This document shows positions 44,001 to 54,569 of a stretch of 64,000 nucleotides of DNA, one piece after another (position 1 is the first letter of the stretch; each line of letters begins with the position of its first letter). Location of the stretch: NCBI GenBank assembly GCA_016490735.1, contig JAEMWC010000248.1:769501-833500 (forward strand). Direction: 5' to 3'. Made by a program: the position numbers and the translations under genes. Origin of the DNA: Pachyseris speciosa (Eukaryota > Cnidaria > Anthozoa > Scleractinia > Pachyseridae). Below the pieces are notes generated by a model. It was not told where the DNA came from. It searched no databases and was given only the letters and a program-made list of their open reading frames with translations.

Positions 44001-46958
44001 ATTGTATCTCATGACTAGTCGCTCAGTGACTGCTCTTTGTGTTTCAGGCTTCTGTGTTATATTTTGCATGACATATAGGCTAAAAGTTCTTGAATAGGTC
44101 TCCTTCCAATAATAATGATAGATAATATAATAATAATTTCATAATAATAATTTATTTAGGAATGCATGCTGATGTATAAAGCAAAGGAATGTAGAGTGTG
44201 ATAGGCATGTAGTGAGCATCCAACTTAAGTTGTTTATTTTGATATTTAAAAGGAAATGCTGTACAGTTTGATAGACATGCCCATGTAGTAGCATATGAAC
44301 AATTGTACAGATACAACTGTAGAACTGGTTATGTGGCTGGTTCATTTTATATGATTAAATGTTTGACTTTTAAAGGAATACTGGACTGTATTCTTAATTT
44401 TCTCAGCTGTTATTGACTTTGAACAGATAGAGATCTCATTAATCTAAGACTTGACAGGAAGTATTTCATACAGTAATCCTTTGCCTGGGTGTGCCATATT
44501 TTATTCATGGTATCCCATATAATCCCATTTTCCAAACACGGAGATCTGAAAAATGTGACAATAGTTATGCCATTTTCCAACAATGAAGATCTCAAAAATC
44601 CAGATATGTTTATGTCACTTTCCAAACAGGAAATCTCATAAAACCGAAGACTGGAAATGTCATTTTCCAAATATGGAAAGAGTATTTATCCTTGAGTAGA
44701 TTTTTCATTTGCCAAACCTGGAAAATTTAAAGACCCGGTTCTGGATAAAAAAACGTCCTAAGTTGGATTTTATATTAATCCTCCCCTGGATATTGCAATT
44801 TTCCTAATTCTCCAGTCCTGGATATATATATCTACCAGGTTTGGAATTTGCTTTAACCCACCATGGATTATTTCTTGATAAACCAAACTTGGGGAAATTG
44901 CACTTTCTCCAAACTTGGATTTTACTTGAAAACCAGGAAATATCCAAGTGAAAACCAAGTTAAAACTGGGTTGGATTTTTGATATTTTTTCCTGTGATTA
45001 GTCCTGAGTAAAAGGTAAAGAGAGGTAAAAGTAGTCTTTCTTTCAATAATCAATAAAAGATTGTCACATCCTCACCTCATAGAAATCGCTGAGACTGTGG
45101 AATGCATGGCAGCTCTACTGGAGTCATGTCTAGCATCAGTGATTATGCACTGAAGAGAATAAGAGTCAAAAAAGAAATTAACATCATACATTTCAATAGT
45201 ATAAAGCAGTTTTCAATTAAGTGTCCTAAAACCAACTAGGCAATTACTTTAACCAAATAATCATAACAGACCAAAACAGAGCAATTAGCCAATCAGAATT
45301 CGAAACAATTAGACATAACCAAAATTAAAACTGATCAGCGCAGGGAAATGCATGCACAGAGCAAAGGAATGCAAATCCAAAGCAATCATAATTCACTTTC
45401 AAGGCTCAATTGAAAATCACTCCACACAAAAGTGTTGTTGTTGTTGTTTTTAAGTGTCAGTTTGAAAATTGTTTAGAACTGTAGCAGAATCATCTCTTAT
45501 GCTTCAAGATAGGTTCTACTCACATCACCACCATTCATGATGTAATGATTAGTCCCTTGAATCTCCCTTCTAGCCTCTCCCATCGATTGTAATGTAAGCT
45601 CCCTTACAATAGCCATGTAGCCAAAGCCATTATCTTTGTAAACTACAGTAAAAACAAGTCACATGCAGTAAATATTCAGCTAAAGCAGCAAATTATTCAT
45701 TAAATTGTTGCTTAAGAAAATTATTTTCTGCCAAATTAGTATGGGAACTGATATAAGAGAGACAGTTTCCTTGCATTAAAGCCTGGTACAGTCTGAAGTT
45801 ATCTTTATCATCATTGTAATAATTTTTCAAGAGGTGTAACAAGCGATCATGAGCACATCCACTGTGTGTCCCACTCAATAGAGATTGCATGTCAATAATT
45901 CACAGTAAGACAACAAGTTTACAAAACATTAAAACGTAAAGGCAAAGCATCTTGCCAAATCAGACTACATGTATTAGTAAATGGTTAAAAATAAGAAAAT
46001 AACCCACTTGTGTCAATTGTCTTGTCCATGACTGAGCCAATACCTGCTGCTTCACCAAAGCTATGGTACTGGGTCTCAGTTAGACCAGTGCAAGTGAATG
46101 CATGCACCATCCTGCAGGAAAATATAAAAGAATTGAAACTGCTGTAGTAACACCTGATTGTGAGTCAATTTTTTTTATTTATATCCCTGGAATCAGGATC
46201 TGAGACTTCATGTAACAATGTGCACTCGAATGTGGAAAACAAGTATTAGGACCAACATACACGTGACATCATTAGAATAACTTTGTTTATAAAATACAAG
46301 AAATAACACACCTCACATTTGCAAAATACTTGGCAGGATGTCCAAGCACACCTGAACTGAGCCACACAACTGAATCGCTGCAGACACAAGGCACTTCCAT
46401 CCGGCAGATATGGCCCTGCTTTGAAAATTTCATTCCACACCACTTGTAATCTTCACTACAAAATTCGCATTTCGGATTTTCCGCGAAATACTTTGTCAGA
46501 GACTTCAATGATTCTCCAGTGCAAACAAAGCATGGGTCATCCACTATAGCATCTACATAAATCTGCCTTTTCTGTGGTCGTCGGTGTTCCACTACTTCGA
46601 CACGGCCGGGAACAGTTGTTGACTTGGTGGAATCGAGAGGCCTTGATTGTGTAGATGCTACAGAGGATGAGGACACGGTCGTAGAACTGGCGGCAGACGG
46701 CTTCACTAACTCGAAATAGGACAACAGAGCTTCTAGCAGATCAGCGTTTTGAGTAGAAGAAGATTTCCGATCAATACCAAGAAGGGATTTCGCATGATTC
46801 AGCCTACCGCGAAGATCTTCCAAGCGTTTCTCATCTCCCGTTTTCACTTCCACAGTCAAACTGAAATGAGGGTTTCGCTTCTCCGGATCTCTCTTGGCAT
46901 TTGTTCGCTTGTTTTTCTCGATTTTACTTTTTTTCGTTGGTGGACAAGTCCCCAGCAT
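38011..46958 (-). CDS. Element A transposase-like protein, 597 aa, 11 exons, D-D-E
   Basis: Minus-strand exons: 46958-46312, 46111-46008, 45642-45524, 45149-45076, 39803-39691, 39595-39500, 39408-39316, 39235-39135, 38875-38723, 38489-38370, 38184-38011. They total 1794 nt with matching phases and no stop; the intron after exon 9 uses a GC donor. Order: basic N-terminus (1-45); helix LNHAKSLLGID and NADLLEALLSYFE (53-83); Ser-rich linker; zinc-like region C143-x2-C146, C164-x2-C167, C174, C185, C191, C193; then the nuclease-like core with D295 (IITDARHDS), D362 (IEVAHDC), FDTWHG, a HFYWAMRNNNG..LLNIVDHYQ block, CRDTFYIESF with E508, YAPKRIHFG and a C-terminal WNENVGRDVY. This matches a eukaryotic DDE-type transposase family that I place near Kolobok. 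Triad assignment is inferred. It would cut and join element ends at TTAA. Confidence 0.75.
40669..43010 (+). CDS. SAM-domain protein of the nested element, 342 aa, six exons
   Basis: Exons 40669-40855, 40963-41049, 41140-41340, 41869-42001, 42179-42516 and 42928-43010; the intron after exon 2 uses a GC donor, and phases agree for 1029 nt. Residues 1-91: basic start (RGRRIRSG), acidic/Ser stretch and a duplicated PPQSQV.LKRTA unit. Residues 92-158: a SAM-type five-helix domain, DWDVQRVKAWAKALF, KFEVEEIDGCTL, AAMNSLGLSTIGKKDKFAIA. Then a basic exon (HHERKKNKL) and a block RIIAFARTVWPDD..PWF, FPRAGLGTKAIEEIIRKFMQ and ERRRKEND. The last exon reads RKVVWVEVEGCMFVLLRTN. SAM domains mediate protein or RNA binding and polymerisation. 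The function of the rest is unknown; it could be an accessory or an unrecognised recombinase. The final exon is the weakest call. Confidence 0.65.
40776..41138 (+). repeat. ~180-bp tandem duplication including an exon
   Basis: 40776-40958 and 40959-41138 are close copies: AGAAGTTGA.AATGA, CCACCTCAATCTCAAGTGC, then shared intron sequence TTTTGCTTTCTGACTAAGCA. The duplication copied the 3' part of exon 1 with its donor and gave exon 2. The second donor changed from GT to GC. Confidence 0.85.
43500..44215 (+). repeat. imperfect direct repeat, ~420-bp period, in nested element
   Basis: CAGTTGCCTCATT.CTT.TGCAAAATA at 43507 and 43925. AGGTCTCCTTCCAAT-like blocks at 43711 and 44096 are followed in each case by AAAGCAAAGGAAT and GTG..ATAGGCATGT. 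A weaker third copy occurs near 44250. Non-coding. Confidence 0.65.
44380..44996. repeat. subterminal repeats of nested element, right end
   Basis: Repeated CATTTTCCAAACA..GGA.ATCTC units every 50-60 bp, then CCAGGTTTGG- and CCAAACTTGG-like palindromes up to the terminal repeat. Related CCAAATCTGG/CCAAAGTGGG motifs lie in the left end (39880-40330). Such arrays usually bind the mobilising transposase. Confidence 0.55.
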
Positions 46959-47446
46959 CTCGATTCGCAGGGAAAAACTTAGAATAAGACGTCACTCAAG
47001 AGAGGAACTCGCACGATATAACCTAAACAAACCGTCGTCCAAGCAGTGATGGCCGCCAAATTGCCCAGCATTTATAAACAATCGCGCATAAATTGTATGT
47101 GAAACTGCTTGCCAACACTTTAGCAATTGCAGGCCCCAAAGAATAACAAATTCGCCCTTCAAGTGACTGGTGGGGGGAACTTTGGTCAACAAGGCTACCA
47201 AAATGGCGCGGTATTCAAATGCTGCTACCGAGGAGCCGTATTTAGCGTGCGACGGGAAAGACTAATATAACTAAAAAAACAAGTATGCTTCCAGAACAAC
47301 TTTTCAGTACTTATTAAGTTTAGATCTTGCATGTTTCTGATGTTAAAGACCACAATCTTTGGTTGCGGGACTAACGGCTTGTTCATCCATCGTCCGCCAT
47401 GTTGGATTTTGCGTTTATTCAAATTTGGTGGGAGGAGCTTATGCCC

Positions 47447-47453
47447 TTTTATA
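47447..47453 (-). promoter_or_regulatory. TATA box inside right terminal inverted repeat of element A
   Basis: On the minus strand TATAAAA faces the transposase ATG, which is about 490 bp away. It mirrors the box at 35547. It would give the transposase a promoter that travels with the element. Confidence 0.45.
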
Positions 47454-47471
47454 GCGCGCCTTCGTGTTTAA

Positions 47472-49895
47472 GCCCAATAGCCGGCCTAAGTAGATAAACA
47501 TCTTTGGTTACATATTTGGGTTTCACTATTAAAGTTGCTATTGTTCATGTTGCTCTTTAAATACTTCGTCTTTCTCATTTAATCTCTCAACTAATTTCCT
47601 CCTCTGTTTTTGTATGATTTTAGCTAAATTCATTGAACTTCGAACGCACTTATTAATCTTTGATTACTACTAGTTTTATTTCTTTACTCGCATGATTGAA
47701 AACCAAGAATTGCATGGTCCACGTTGGAATGTAATTCAATATTCTGTTCTAAAAATACTCTGGAAAGGCTTCGCGGCTCCTTCCACTTTTTTAGTAAACG
47801 AAAGATTTTCGTCCATTAAGGTTTTGGATACTGTAGTAAATAGATCGAAATTGCTCCAATCCTATAAATTGAGAGTTTTGCAAATACTTAGCGGACAGTA
47901 ATTTGTAACATTTTTAGTAGTGTCGCGCGCGCTCGTTGAAAACAGCCGTTTAAAGCATTTTTGCTCTAAATTCCTGAAGATTCCTGGTTCGACAATATGA
48001 TTTCCTAAAACCTTGTTGAGTTTGTATTAGAGGTAATTTAACTAGCTGTTTGTCGTTTTTCAGCCAGTCCTTGATTCGCGTTTCTCGATCCTCAATAGTC
48101 TCAATACGCTTGTCACCAAATGTAAGAAGCTCGTGTGTTCGCTTCTCGCGCATTCATTCCTTTCTAATGCAAAGCACTTTGAAGAAAAATTAATTACTTT
48201 TCTTTCGTTTGTTTTTCAGCAGTGCGTTTAAAATTGTTAAGCTGATAGTTTTTGTGTTTTGGGAACATTCGAGCCAACTGCGTGAAAAAAAAAATACAAA
48301 CAAACAAAAAAGCACTAATCTTCTACCTCCCTCCCCCTTCAGATTTTCCCGGGCCTTTGATCACCCCACCCCTTCAGAATTTCCAATTCCGTCCGTGGCG
48401 GGGTATGGATATTTTCTGGAAACACACAATTCTACTTTTCATATTTTTGACCTTCTAAGCAGTAGTCACATGTGCCTCTATGGCACCTATTTTTGTGATG
48501 TGTAGTGAATGTCATATGGAATTGCTTCACAAGATTGCTGAATATTCTTTCTCTTTTTTGAGGGTCAGTAACAAGAAAGAATAATTTTTTGGGCAGTTTT
48601 GCACAAATTTTGACTGAATGTCTGTCACTGGACATCTCAAGTCTAGTTTAACGGAGTTTTAGAGTTGCTCAAACTATGTGATATAAAATAGGAACTCAAA
48701 ATGTCACTGTTATTTTTGGAAGGGACAAATTAAGGCTAAATTATGTTGCCTTCCACATGGATGATTGTCATTATATCTAATCTCTTTTTAAAAAGAGTAC
48801 CTTTAAGTTTCCTTTGAAGCATGGTGTTTTCCTCTTTTAATTCACTGTTCAGTTCATCTTTTTATTGTTGTATTTCCATCAATTGTACATTCTGTTGAGT
48901 TATTTCTGTTGGCAAAATATCTATCCATTAAGTTATGATCTGTTTGCAACATTTGCAGCAGCTGTAGATGACCACATCTTTTATTCTTTTCTATTACAAT
49001 AATGTTGGTGTGGATAATTAAAAAAATCGTGTTTTCTTATATTTACTGTTGATTTGTGGTGTTGTTTGAGGTGTTTCAATCGGGTAAATGTGTTTTTTAC
49101 TGCAAGTAAAAATCCAGTCTAAATTCAGTTCAACATCTTTTAAAGGGCTTACTAAAATACTTAGGTCTTTAAGATGGCTTCGTTACTTGGCATTTTGGCA
49201 GAGATGTTAATTTGTGATCATCAACATTTTGTTTTTAACCAGTACACTTTTTGTCTTGCACGCCATCTCATCACAACTGACCTTTTCAAGTTGTGAAGCC
49301 AGAGAAATTTTTGTTTCATGGTAACAGTCACACATACCTTCAATTTTGTTCAACAGAAATGTTTTTTTTTCTTCTGCTTTCCTCTATTCTTCTTCCAAAT
49401 TGTTTTTACCCATTTCAAGGTCCTCAATTTTTCTCAGGAGTTCTCTTCTGTCAGGAACTTGACTTGTGGACTCACAGGTAGTCCAAACGCTGTTGTGTTT
49501 AAATATAAGGGTTTGTATGGGAATTGCAATCTATGAACATTTTAGCGGAATATTTAGGTTACATTTCTGCAGATCAATAAAATAAACTTACTTTTGGCAT
49601 TTCATTGTCTCCTGTTGTATGCCTCGAGTCTTTTAGTGGCGCCTTCGGCGATTTTCCTCATCATGTCGTTTCCTTCTTAAGACGTAGTCAACGTAGATCA
49701 CAGGCTTCCCAAGCTCAACAAAGGTGACGCGTAAAGATGTTGTGTTACTGACTGTACGTAATAAAAAGTTTTGTACAGGAAACACACGGAAAATACCACA
49801 CTTTCTTAATAAAATCAACTTACCTCGATACACTGTTGTATTCTTTATTGTCTAGCAGTTTTTCAGGCTGGTTTTTAGCGATTTTAGCCGGATTT
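47472..49895. other. no gene recognised
   Basis: AT-rich, with small frames such as 48432-48635 (minus; contains KNRCHRGTCDYCLEG) that have no recognised domain. No clear inverted repeats. This is sequence just outside element A. Confidence 0.4.
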
Positions 49896-49900
49896 TCGTC

Positions 49901-49960
49901 GTTTGGGTTTTTATTAACGATAATAAAAATGCATTTTTATTATCGTTAGGAAACCCAAAC
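49901..49960. repeat. 60-bp palindrome
   Basis: GTTTGGGTTTTTATTAACG on the left pairs with CGTTAGGAAACCCAAAC on the right. The core CGATAATAAAAA-TGCA-TTTTTATTATCG is perfect. It ends exactly where a hammerhead-like core starts, so it may be the junction of Penelope-like terminal sequences. Confidence 0.8.
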
Positions 49961-49987
49961 GGATGACCGTAGAACGGTCGAAACGTC
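49960..49987 (+). ncRNA. hammerhead-like core, one core mismatch
   Basis: CGGATGA, stem-loop GACCGT-AGA-ACGGTC sharing its first bases with the core, then GAAACGTC. It differs from CTGATGA at the second base (T to G). GAAACGTC carries the palindromic ACGT seen in Penelope-like hammerheads. Probably inactive. Confidence 0.5.
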
Positions 49988-50124
49988 GTTCAGTCTTCAT
50001 ATCGCTAATTTTTATTCTAAAGTGCTTCATAAGCATAAGAAAATGGAAAAGATTCCTTTTTCTTATGCTTGTGCTTATTTCACTTCCGGTTTACACTGCT
50101 TATGATTATTCTTATACTTATGTC

Positions 50125-50378
50125 ACTGTGTAAACGTGGCCCGGGTTCGATTCCCGGACTCGGTGTCACACGTGGGTTGAGTTTGTTGTTGGTTCTCTAC
50201 TCTGCTCCGAGAGGTTTTTCTCCGGGTTCTCCGGTTTTCCCCTCTCCACAAAAACCAACACTTCTAAATTCCAATTCGATCCGGAACGCTCGAACGTTTA
50301 TTGCATGAGCCCCTGGCTCGGGACAATGGGCAACCACTCCTCACGTTGTCGAGCTTAAATAATTGATTTGATTTTGAA
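50125..50378 (+). mobile_element. tRNA-derived SINE, 5'-truncated
   Basis: Box B-like GGGTTCGATTCCCGG at 50139-50154, then a conserved body (GTGGGTTGAGTTTGTTG, CTCTGCTCCGAGAGGTTTTTC, CTCCGGTTTTCCCCTCTCC, AAAACCAACACTTC) and a 3' end GAGCTTAAATAATTGATTTG. I recognise this body as a common coral SINE. Box A is missing, so the head is truncated. It is not a functional tRNA gene. Confidence 0.8.
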
Positions 50379-51697
50379 TTTTTTTTTTTTTTGATTATTT
50401 GATTAGGGTTCTTTTAAGAATGTTGTCATAAGCTCCCGTGGCCGTGGCTCGTGTCCAAAGTATCACGAACATTATTTTTATCGCTCCAAGCCACCGAATT
50501 GTCTTAGATGCGACTTTTTTTCTGGGACGAACGTTTCATTGAGCAAAAAAAAGGGTGAAGTTGGCTAGCCCTGCCATTGTTGAAGTGAACGGTCAGCATG
50601 TTTTCGGTTTTTGTGGTTTAACATGGTTTAATCACACACTGACCGAAATAAAACATAAAAACAGTGTTTGAGTCTGAACAGTACAGTGTATATGAAGGTA
50701 ACGTAATCACTTCGATTCCATTATATATTTTTGTTTATTACAGTGTTTCAAAGTTTTCCTTTTATAACTTTTCTTTGAGCCAATAGCACGAAAATTTGTC
50801 TCCTTGAAATTTAATCTCCCAAGGTAATTCCAGGCCATATCACACTCCACTGTTTATCCGTTTTCCTGTCATAACAACCGTTAGACCAGGGGCACCAAAC
50901 GACAAGTTTCGGTAGACATCTGTTCTGTGGAGGGTAATTCGCCTTGCGCTTTCGGCGTCGATCAAAGAGTGCACTCGGATTTTCGTAATTAAAAAGTGGC
51001 GCAAAAGATTCGCAATTGGGAAATCATAGTCCTTGAGGTTTTCGGAAAAGTCGTAATTCCTGTCTTTTTTGGCAGTCAAAAACGTCAGCTAGCATTTTCG
51101 GGAAGAAAATAGTTTCCATGAAAGTTCGTCGAATGTTCATTTCAGCTAGCATTTTCTCAAAAGACGATTTTGTTCCCTAACATTTTCGGGCAATATTAAA
51201 ATTTCAGCTAGGGAATCCGAACAGATGAACTTCTTCTAGCTTATGAAAACATCACTTCAAACAGACTTCAAACACCATAAGGTACTTAAAAATGCCCTTT
51301 TACAGCTTTTGGTTGATTTGGATCCTTGGGTGTCCCTGTTAGACGCAGGCTGCAGGGACGTCGTAACCTATTGGGCCATGAGCTTGGGTACATGACCAAC
51401 AACTTCCATAACAACTGCTACTTCATTCGGATGTACTTCTGTTCACCTCCAAATCATTGGGGATGAGTATGTTGGTGCTTACATCTACATGTATACCCTG
51501 TACATTTAGCGGGAAGTCTTTTAATATTGAACCGGAGTATGTGATCATGGATAATACAATTACAAGTCGTATTAAAAGCATAAAAAGACTTTTTCTGGCG
51601 TTTTAACCTCCCGTATGCGGACACCTCCCATAAGCGGACACTTACGCTTGTTCCCGAGGGTGTCTGCTTACGGGAGGTTCGACTGTACGCCAATTTC
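50379..51697. other. no gene recognised
   Basis: A poly-T tract at 50380-50393, then unremarkable AT-rich sequence. 51606-51680 contains a short hairpin of CCTCCCGTA.GCGGACAC and its complement. No coding signal. Confidence 0.45.
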
Positions 51698-52394
51698 GTT
51701 ATCTTTGTAATATGGGCCAACCATATCCATGGTTATCTCTTTAGTGTGGACATGAATTTTAATTTGAGGTTTCCAATAACAATTTCCTTTTCTTGTGGGG
51801 GGGAGGGGAGGGTGCTACGGGGGTGACAGGTGCTTAAAGTCCAACGCCTCCCGTACCTTTTTCTTCTGAGCTCCGGCAACTTTTTCCGTTACCCCCCCCC
51901 CCCCCCCGATAAATTACTTCTCTCCCGCCTCCCGGCCTTTTGGAACTCTTGCTTATAGCCCTCCCCTCCCCTGCAACCCGTACCCCTCCCGCCCGCTTGT
52001 CCCCCTCCACATTTTGCAGATGTTTACTAAGAAAAAGCGTTTGTAGGACTTGATGAGCAATACAACAGGTGTTCGAGTTTAAATTAAGGCCTCAAACTCA
52101 AGTGACGATTATCAAGTTGGACAGCGGTTTGGCTGAGTCCCGTCAACAGTGTTTGAGCCACGTGATTAGGGAGTTACAGCAACGACGACGGCAACGGCAA
52201 CGAGAACGTCACAAAACAGTAGGCTTATTAATGAGCAAAAACAATCGCTCTGCACGTGCGTTTTTCATTTAGGCACATTTCTGTGTCGTTCTCTGCAACA
52301 CAACAACATGAAATGGCCAAATTTTGTTTTCTCAAGAACGTAAGCGCACGACGGCAAATTTTTCTTTCTTTTCCCTTACTTTGACGTCGTCCTT

Positions 52395-52580
52395 AGTCGT
52401 CGACCGGTTGGAGCACCGGACTACTTTTCGGGAGGTCGCGGGTTCAAACCCCGGCCGGACCAACACTCAGGGTCTTTAATTGAGTAGAAAGTGCTACCTT
52501 TGTAATGACATCTACAAACGGTTAGACTTTCTAGTCTTCTCGGATAAGGACGATGAACCGTAGGTCACGTCCCACAATAC
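52395..52580 (+). mobile_element. tRNA-derived SINE with box A and box B
   Basis: Box A-like GGTTGGAGCACCGG and box B GGTTCAAACCC (52441-52451), an acceptor-like GGCCGGACCA, then a body (CAACACTCAGGGTCTTTAAT, GACTTTCTAGTCTTCTCGGA). The tRNA part folds imperfectly, so this is a SINE head rather than a tRNA gene. Absent from the left duplication copy. Confidence 0.75.
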
Positions 52581-52582
52581 TA

Positions 52583-53092
52583 AGGAGTTTAAGAAACGAG
52601 GACGGCGACGGCAACGAAAGCTTCATTTCAAAATATAGCTTCTCGTTGTTGTAGCACTTTCGCGATTATTCCAATTTGCTCAACTTGTAAAATGTCGGCG
52701 AACTATCCAGGAACTAAACTTCCATGAACAGCGTTAAAGTAAAGAAAAAGAAAGAAAAATGTGTCATCATGTGCTCACGTTCTCGCCACAACCTAAATTT
52801 TGTCATTTCACGTTGTTTTGCAGGACGGTAAAGAAATGTACCAAAATGTAAAACGCACGTGCAGAGCCATTGTTTTTGCTCATTAAACCTATAGGTGGTT
52901 TGCAGCCAATCTGTAGAGACACAAATAACTATCGTGAAACGAACAAATGCTGGCGGACGAACAAAAGGAGCTAATGAGAGATGTATTGTTTAAGTCCACC
53001 AGCATGGCGGCGATGACGTAACTTGCAAACCACCTATTGCTTTGTGACGTTCTCGTTGACGTTCCCGTCCTCTTAAACTCCCTACTTTCACT
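52583..53092. mobile_element. inverted-repeat element, AGGGAGTTTAAGA-type ends
   Basis: Left end AGGAGTTTAAGAAACGAGGA and right end CCGTCCTCTTAAACTCCCT are inverted copies, with TA on both sides. Interior includes the AACGTGAAATGA-type repeat in reverse. Nested inside is a small unit (52892-53038) bounded by ATAGGTGGTTTGCA and its complement TGCAAACCACCTAT. Non-coding. Confidence 0.65.
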
Positions 53093-53180
53093 TAATCCGA
53101 CACCGTGGAGTGTAAAAGAGCAACTCGGGACGTAACAAAACTCTGGCTGTGACCACCGGTACCACAAGTGTCCGTCCTAA

Positions 53181-54569
53181 GGGACCGGTCATTATTATTT
53201 TGATAGGTGAAAATTTTTGCCTGGCCCTCCCTCCTCAGGTCTAAACATGGCAAGTAGCCCCCCCTTTTAATTCAATATTTCATTGATGACCCCCCCCCCC
53301 CATTTTTCCACTTATGATTTTATTTCTGTATTTTTTCGTATTTGTGTGGTTGCTGGAAAAGCACTGGTTCTATAAAGTAGTGTTTTGTTGCAGTACATGC
53401 AGTATAGGAAAATATTCCTTTCCAGCATTGGAAAGGTTTTATATCTTCTAAAGTTGCCATCACAAAATTTGCATTCCAGGTGCCACTTTTCAGATGTTGG
53501 ACACCAAATATTAAACCCTGGAAGATAAATCTTTTTTCCAATATATTTTCCAAGGTGGAAAGCAATATTTTAAGTGTTATGTTATTCATGTTTTATTACT
53601 TCATGGGCTATTGAACCAACAAATATTTTGTTAATTTTGATATTAAATGCAGCCCAAATCAAACACTGAAACAGGCTGATCTGGATTTGTCTTTTATTAA
53701 AGTGTGAAATATTAAAGGAATGAAGTTTATGACAATTCTTGGTTTTCAGTCACGCAATTAAAAAAATAAAATCATCAACCATTCGATAGATAAAGTCAAG
53801 AAATTGACATATTGTAGAATGGTAATAAATAAACAACATGCTAAAGTCTCAGGGTGGTGCGGTATCCCATACTCGAGTTGTTAGGCAAAATGTACCACTC
53901 AAAATCATAGAGTTTAGTATGGAAACATCATGTTAGTGTTCCTCTGAGGGGCACAAATATGGCGGCCGGAAACGAGTGAAAACACCTGGAATTTACTTTT
54001 GCTTTCTCAAAGGGTTACTTCTCTGTTTTGAGCTCGCAAACATTCACATAGACGCTTCTCTTATCATGTTGGCTTTTCAGACCTTAAAAAAATATGCGGG
54101 GAATCAATGTTTTCATGTACGTGACATGCTTGTGAGCAGACATGTTTATGTCACACACTGTAATAAAATCTAAAATTCAAATTGCTCTATTTTCAAAACA
54201 AAGCAAGCAACCAAGCTGAAAACATGCAAGCCGATACATTTCTAAAACGTCTTTTACGTGATGAAGCTAAAAATGAAAAAGTTTGTTTAATTTTGAATTT
54301 TAGTTTTTTATGACGTCATGTGAAAACCAAGATTATTCTAGCTTCTAACTGGGTTGTCCATCTTCACCACCTGGATCTTTGAAATTAATTTTGTAAAAGT
54401 AATCCCATTTGCAAAAGCACAGACAAGACCCCTTGCAAAACCTAAAAAATGATAACCCCCCCTATTAATTGTTTAAAAAAAATTAGCCCCCCCTCCTGCC
54501 AATCTAAAACAGCCTTGACCCCCCTTCTTTTTTCCCTCCCCCCCATCTACATAAATAATGACCGGTCCC
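53181..54569. mobile_element. 1.4-kb TAA-flanked inverted-repeat element (PIF/Harbinger-like)
   Basis: TAA at 53178-53180 and 54570-54572. The inverted ends read GGGACCGGTCATTAT, and the right side pairs as AAATAATGACCGGTCCC. Subterminal C-rich tracts (53220-53300 and 54455-54550) are followed inward by the repeat shared with 29760-30360. No transposase is recognised. TAA fits the TWA target of PIF/Harbinger. Confidence 0.7.

Larger units (their letters stand above)
39833..44996. mobile_element. Nested 5.16-kb inverted-repeat element carrying a SAM-domain gene
   Basis: ATTA at 39829-39832 and 44997-45000. The ends are inverted and nearly identical for about 54 bp: CACAGGAAAAAATATC, then AAAAATCCAACCCAGTTTT. 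It lies entirely within transposase intron 4 (39804-45075), so splicing of the host gene need not be disturbed. It holds one plus-strand gene (40669-43010). No D-D-E, RVE, hAT or helicase motif is visible elsewhere in it. Both ends contain repeated CCAAACTTGG-like palindromes. The superfamily is unassigned; a 4-bp duplication and CACAGG ends do not settle it. Confidence 0.8.
35533..47467. mobile_element. Element A: 11.9-kb TTAA transposon with two intact convergent genes
   Basis: TTAA at 35529-35532 and 47468-47471. The inverted ends are identical for 21 bp, starting ACACGAAGGCGCGC and running into TATAAAA. Plus-strand gene 35622-36754 (195 codons) and minus-strand gene 46958-38011 (597 codons over 11 exons) converge, both open throughout. 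A 5.16-kb element with its own inverted repeats (39833-44996) sits in intron 4 of the minus-strand gene; without it, element A is about 6.8 kb. TTAA targets, a D-D-E transposase and lack of similarity to piggyBac transposase suggest a Kolobok-like element. It has every visible part of an autonomous transposon. Confidence 0.85.

Noticed and set aside
50139..50160. tRNA gene (box B GGTTCGATTCC)
   Set aside because: No box A or cloverleaf; the downstream body matches a SINE.
52400..52470. tRNA gene with box A and box B
   Set aside because: The T stem has a mismatch, the acceptor does not pair, and a SINE body follows.
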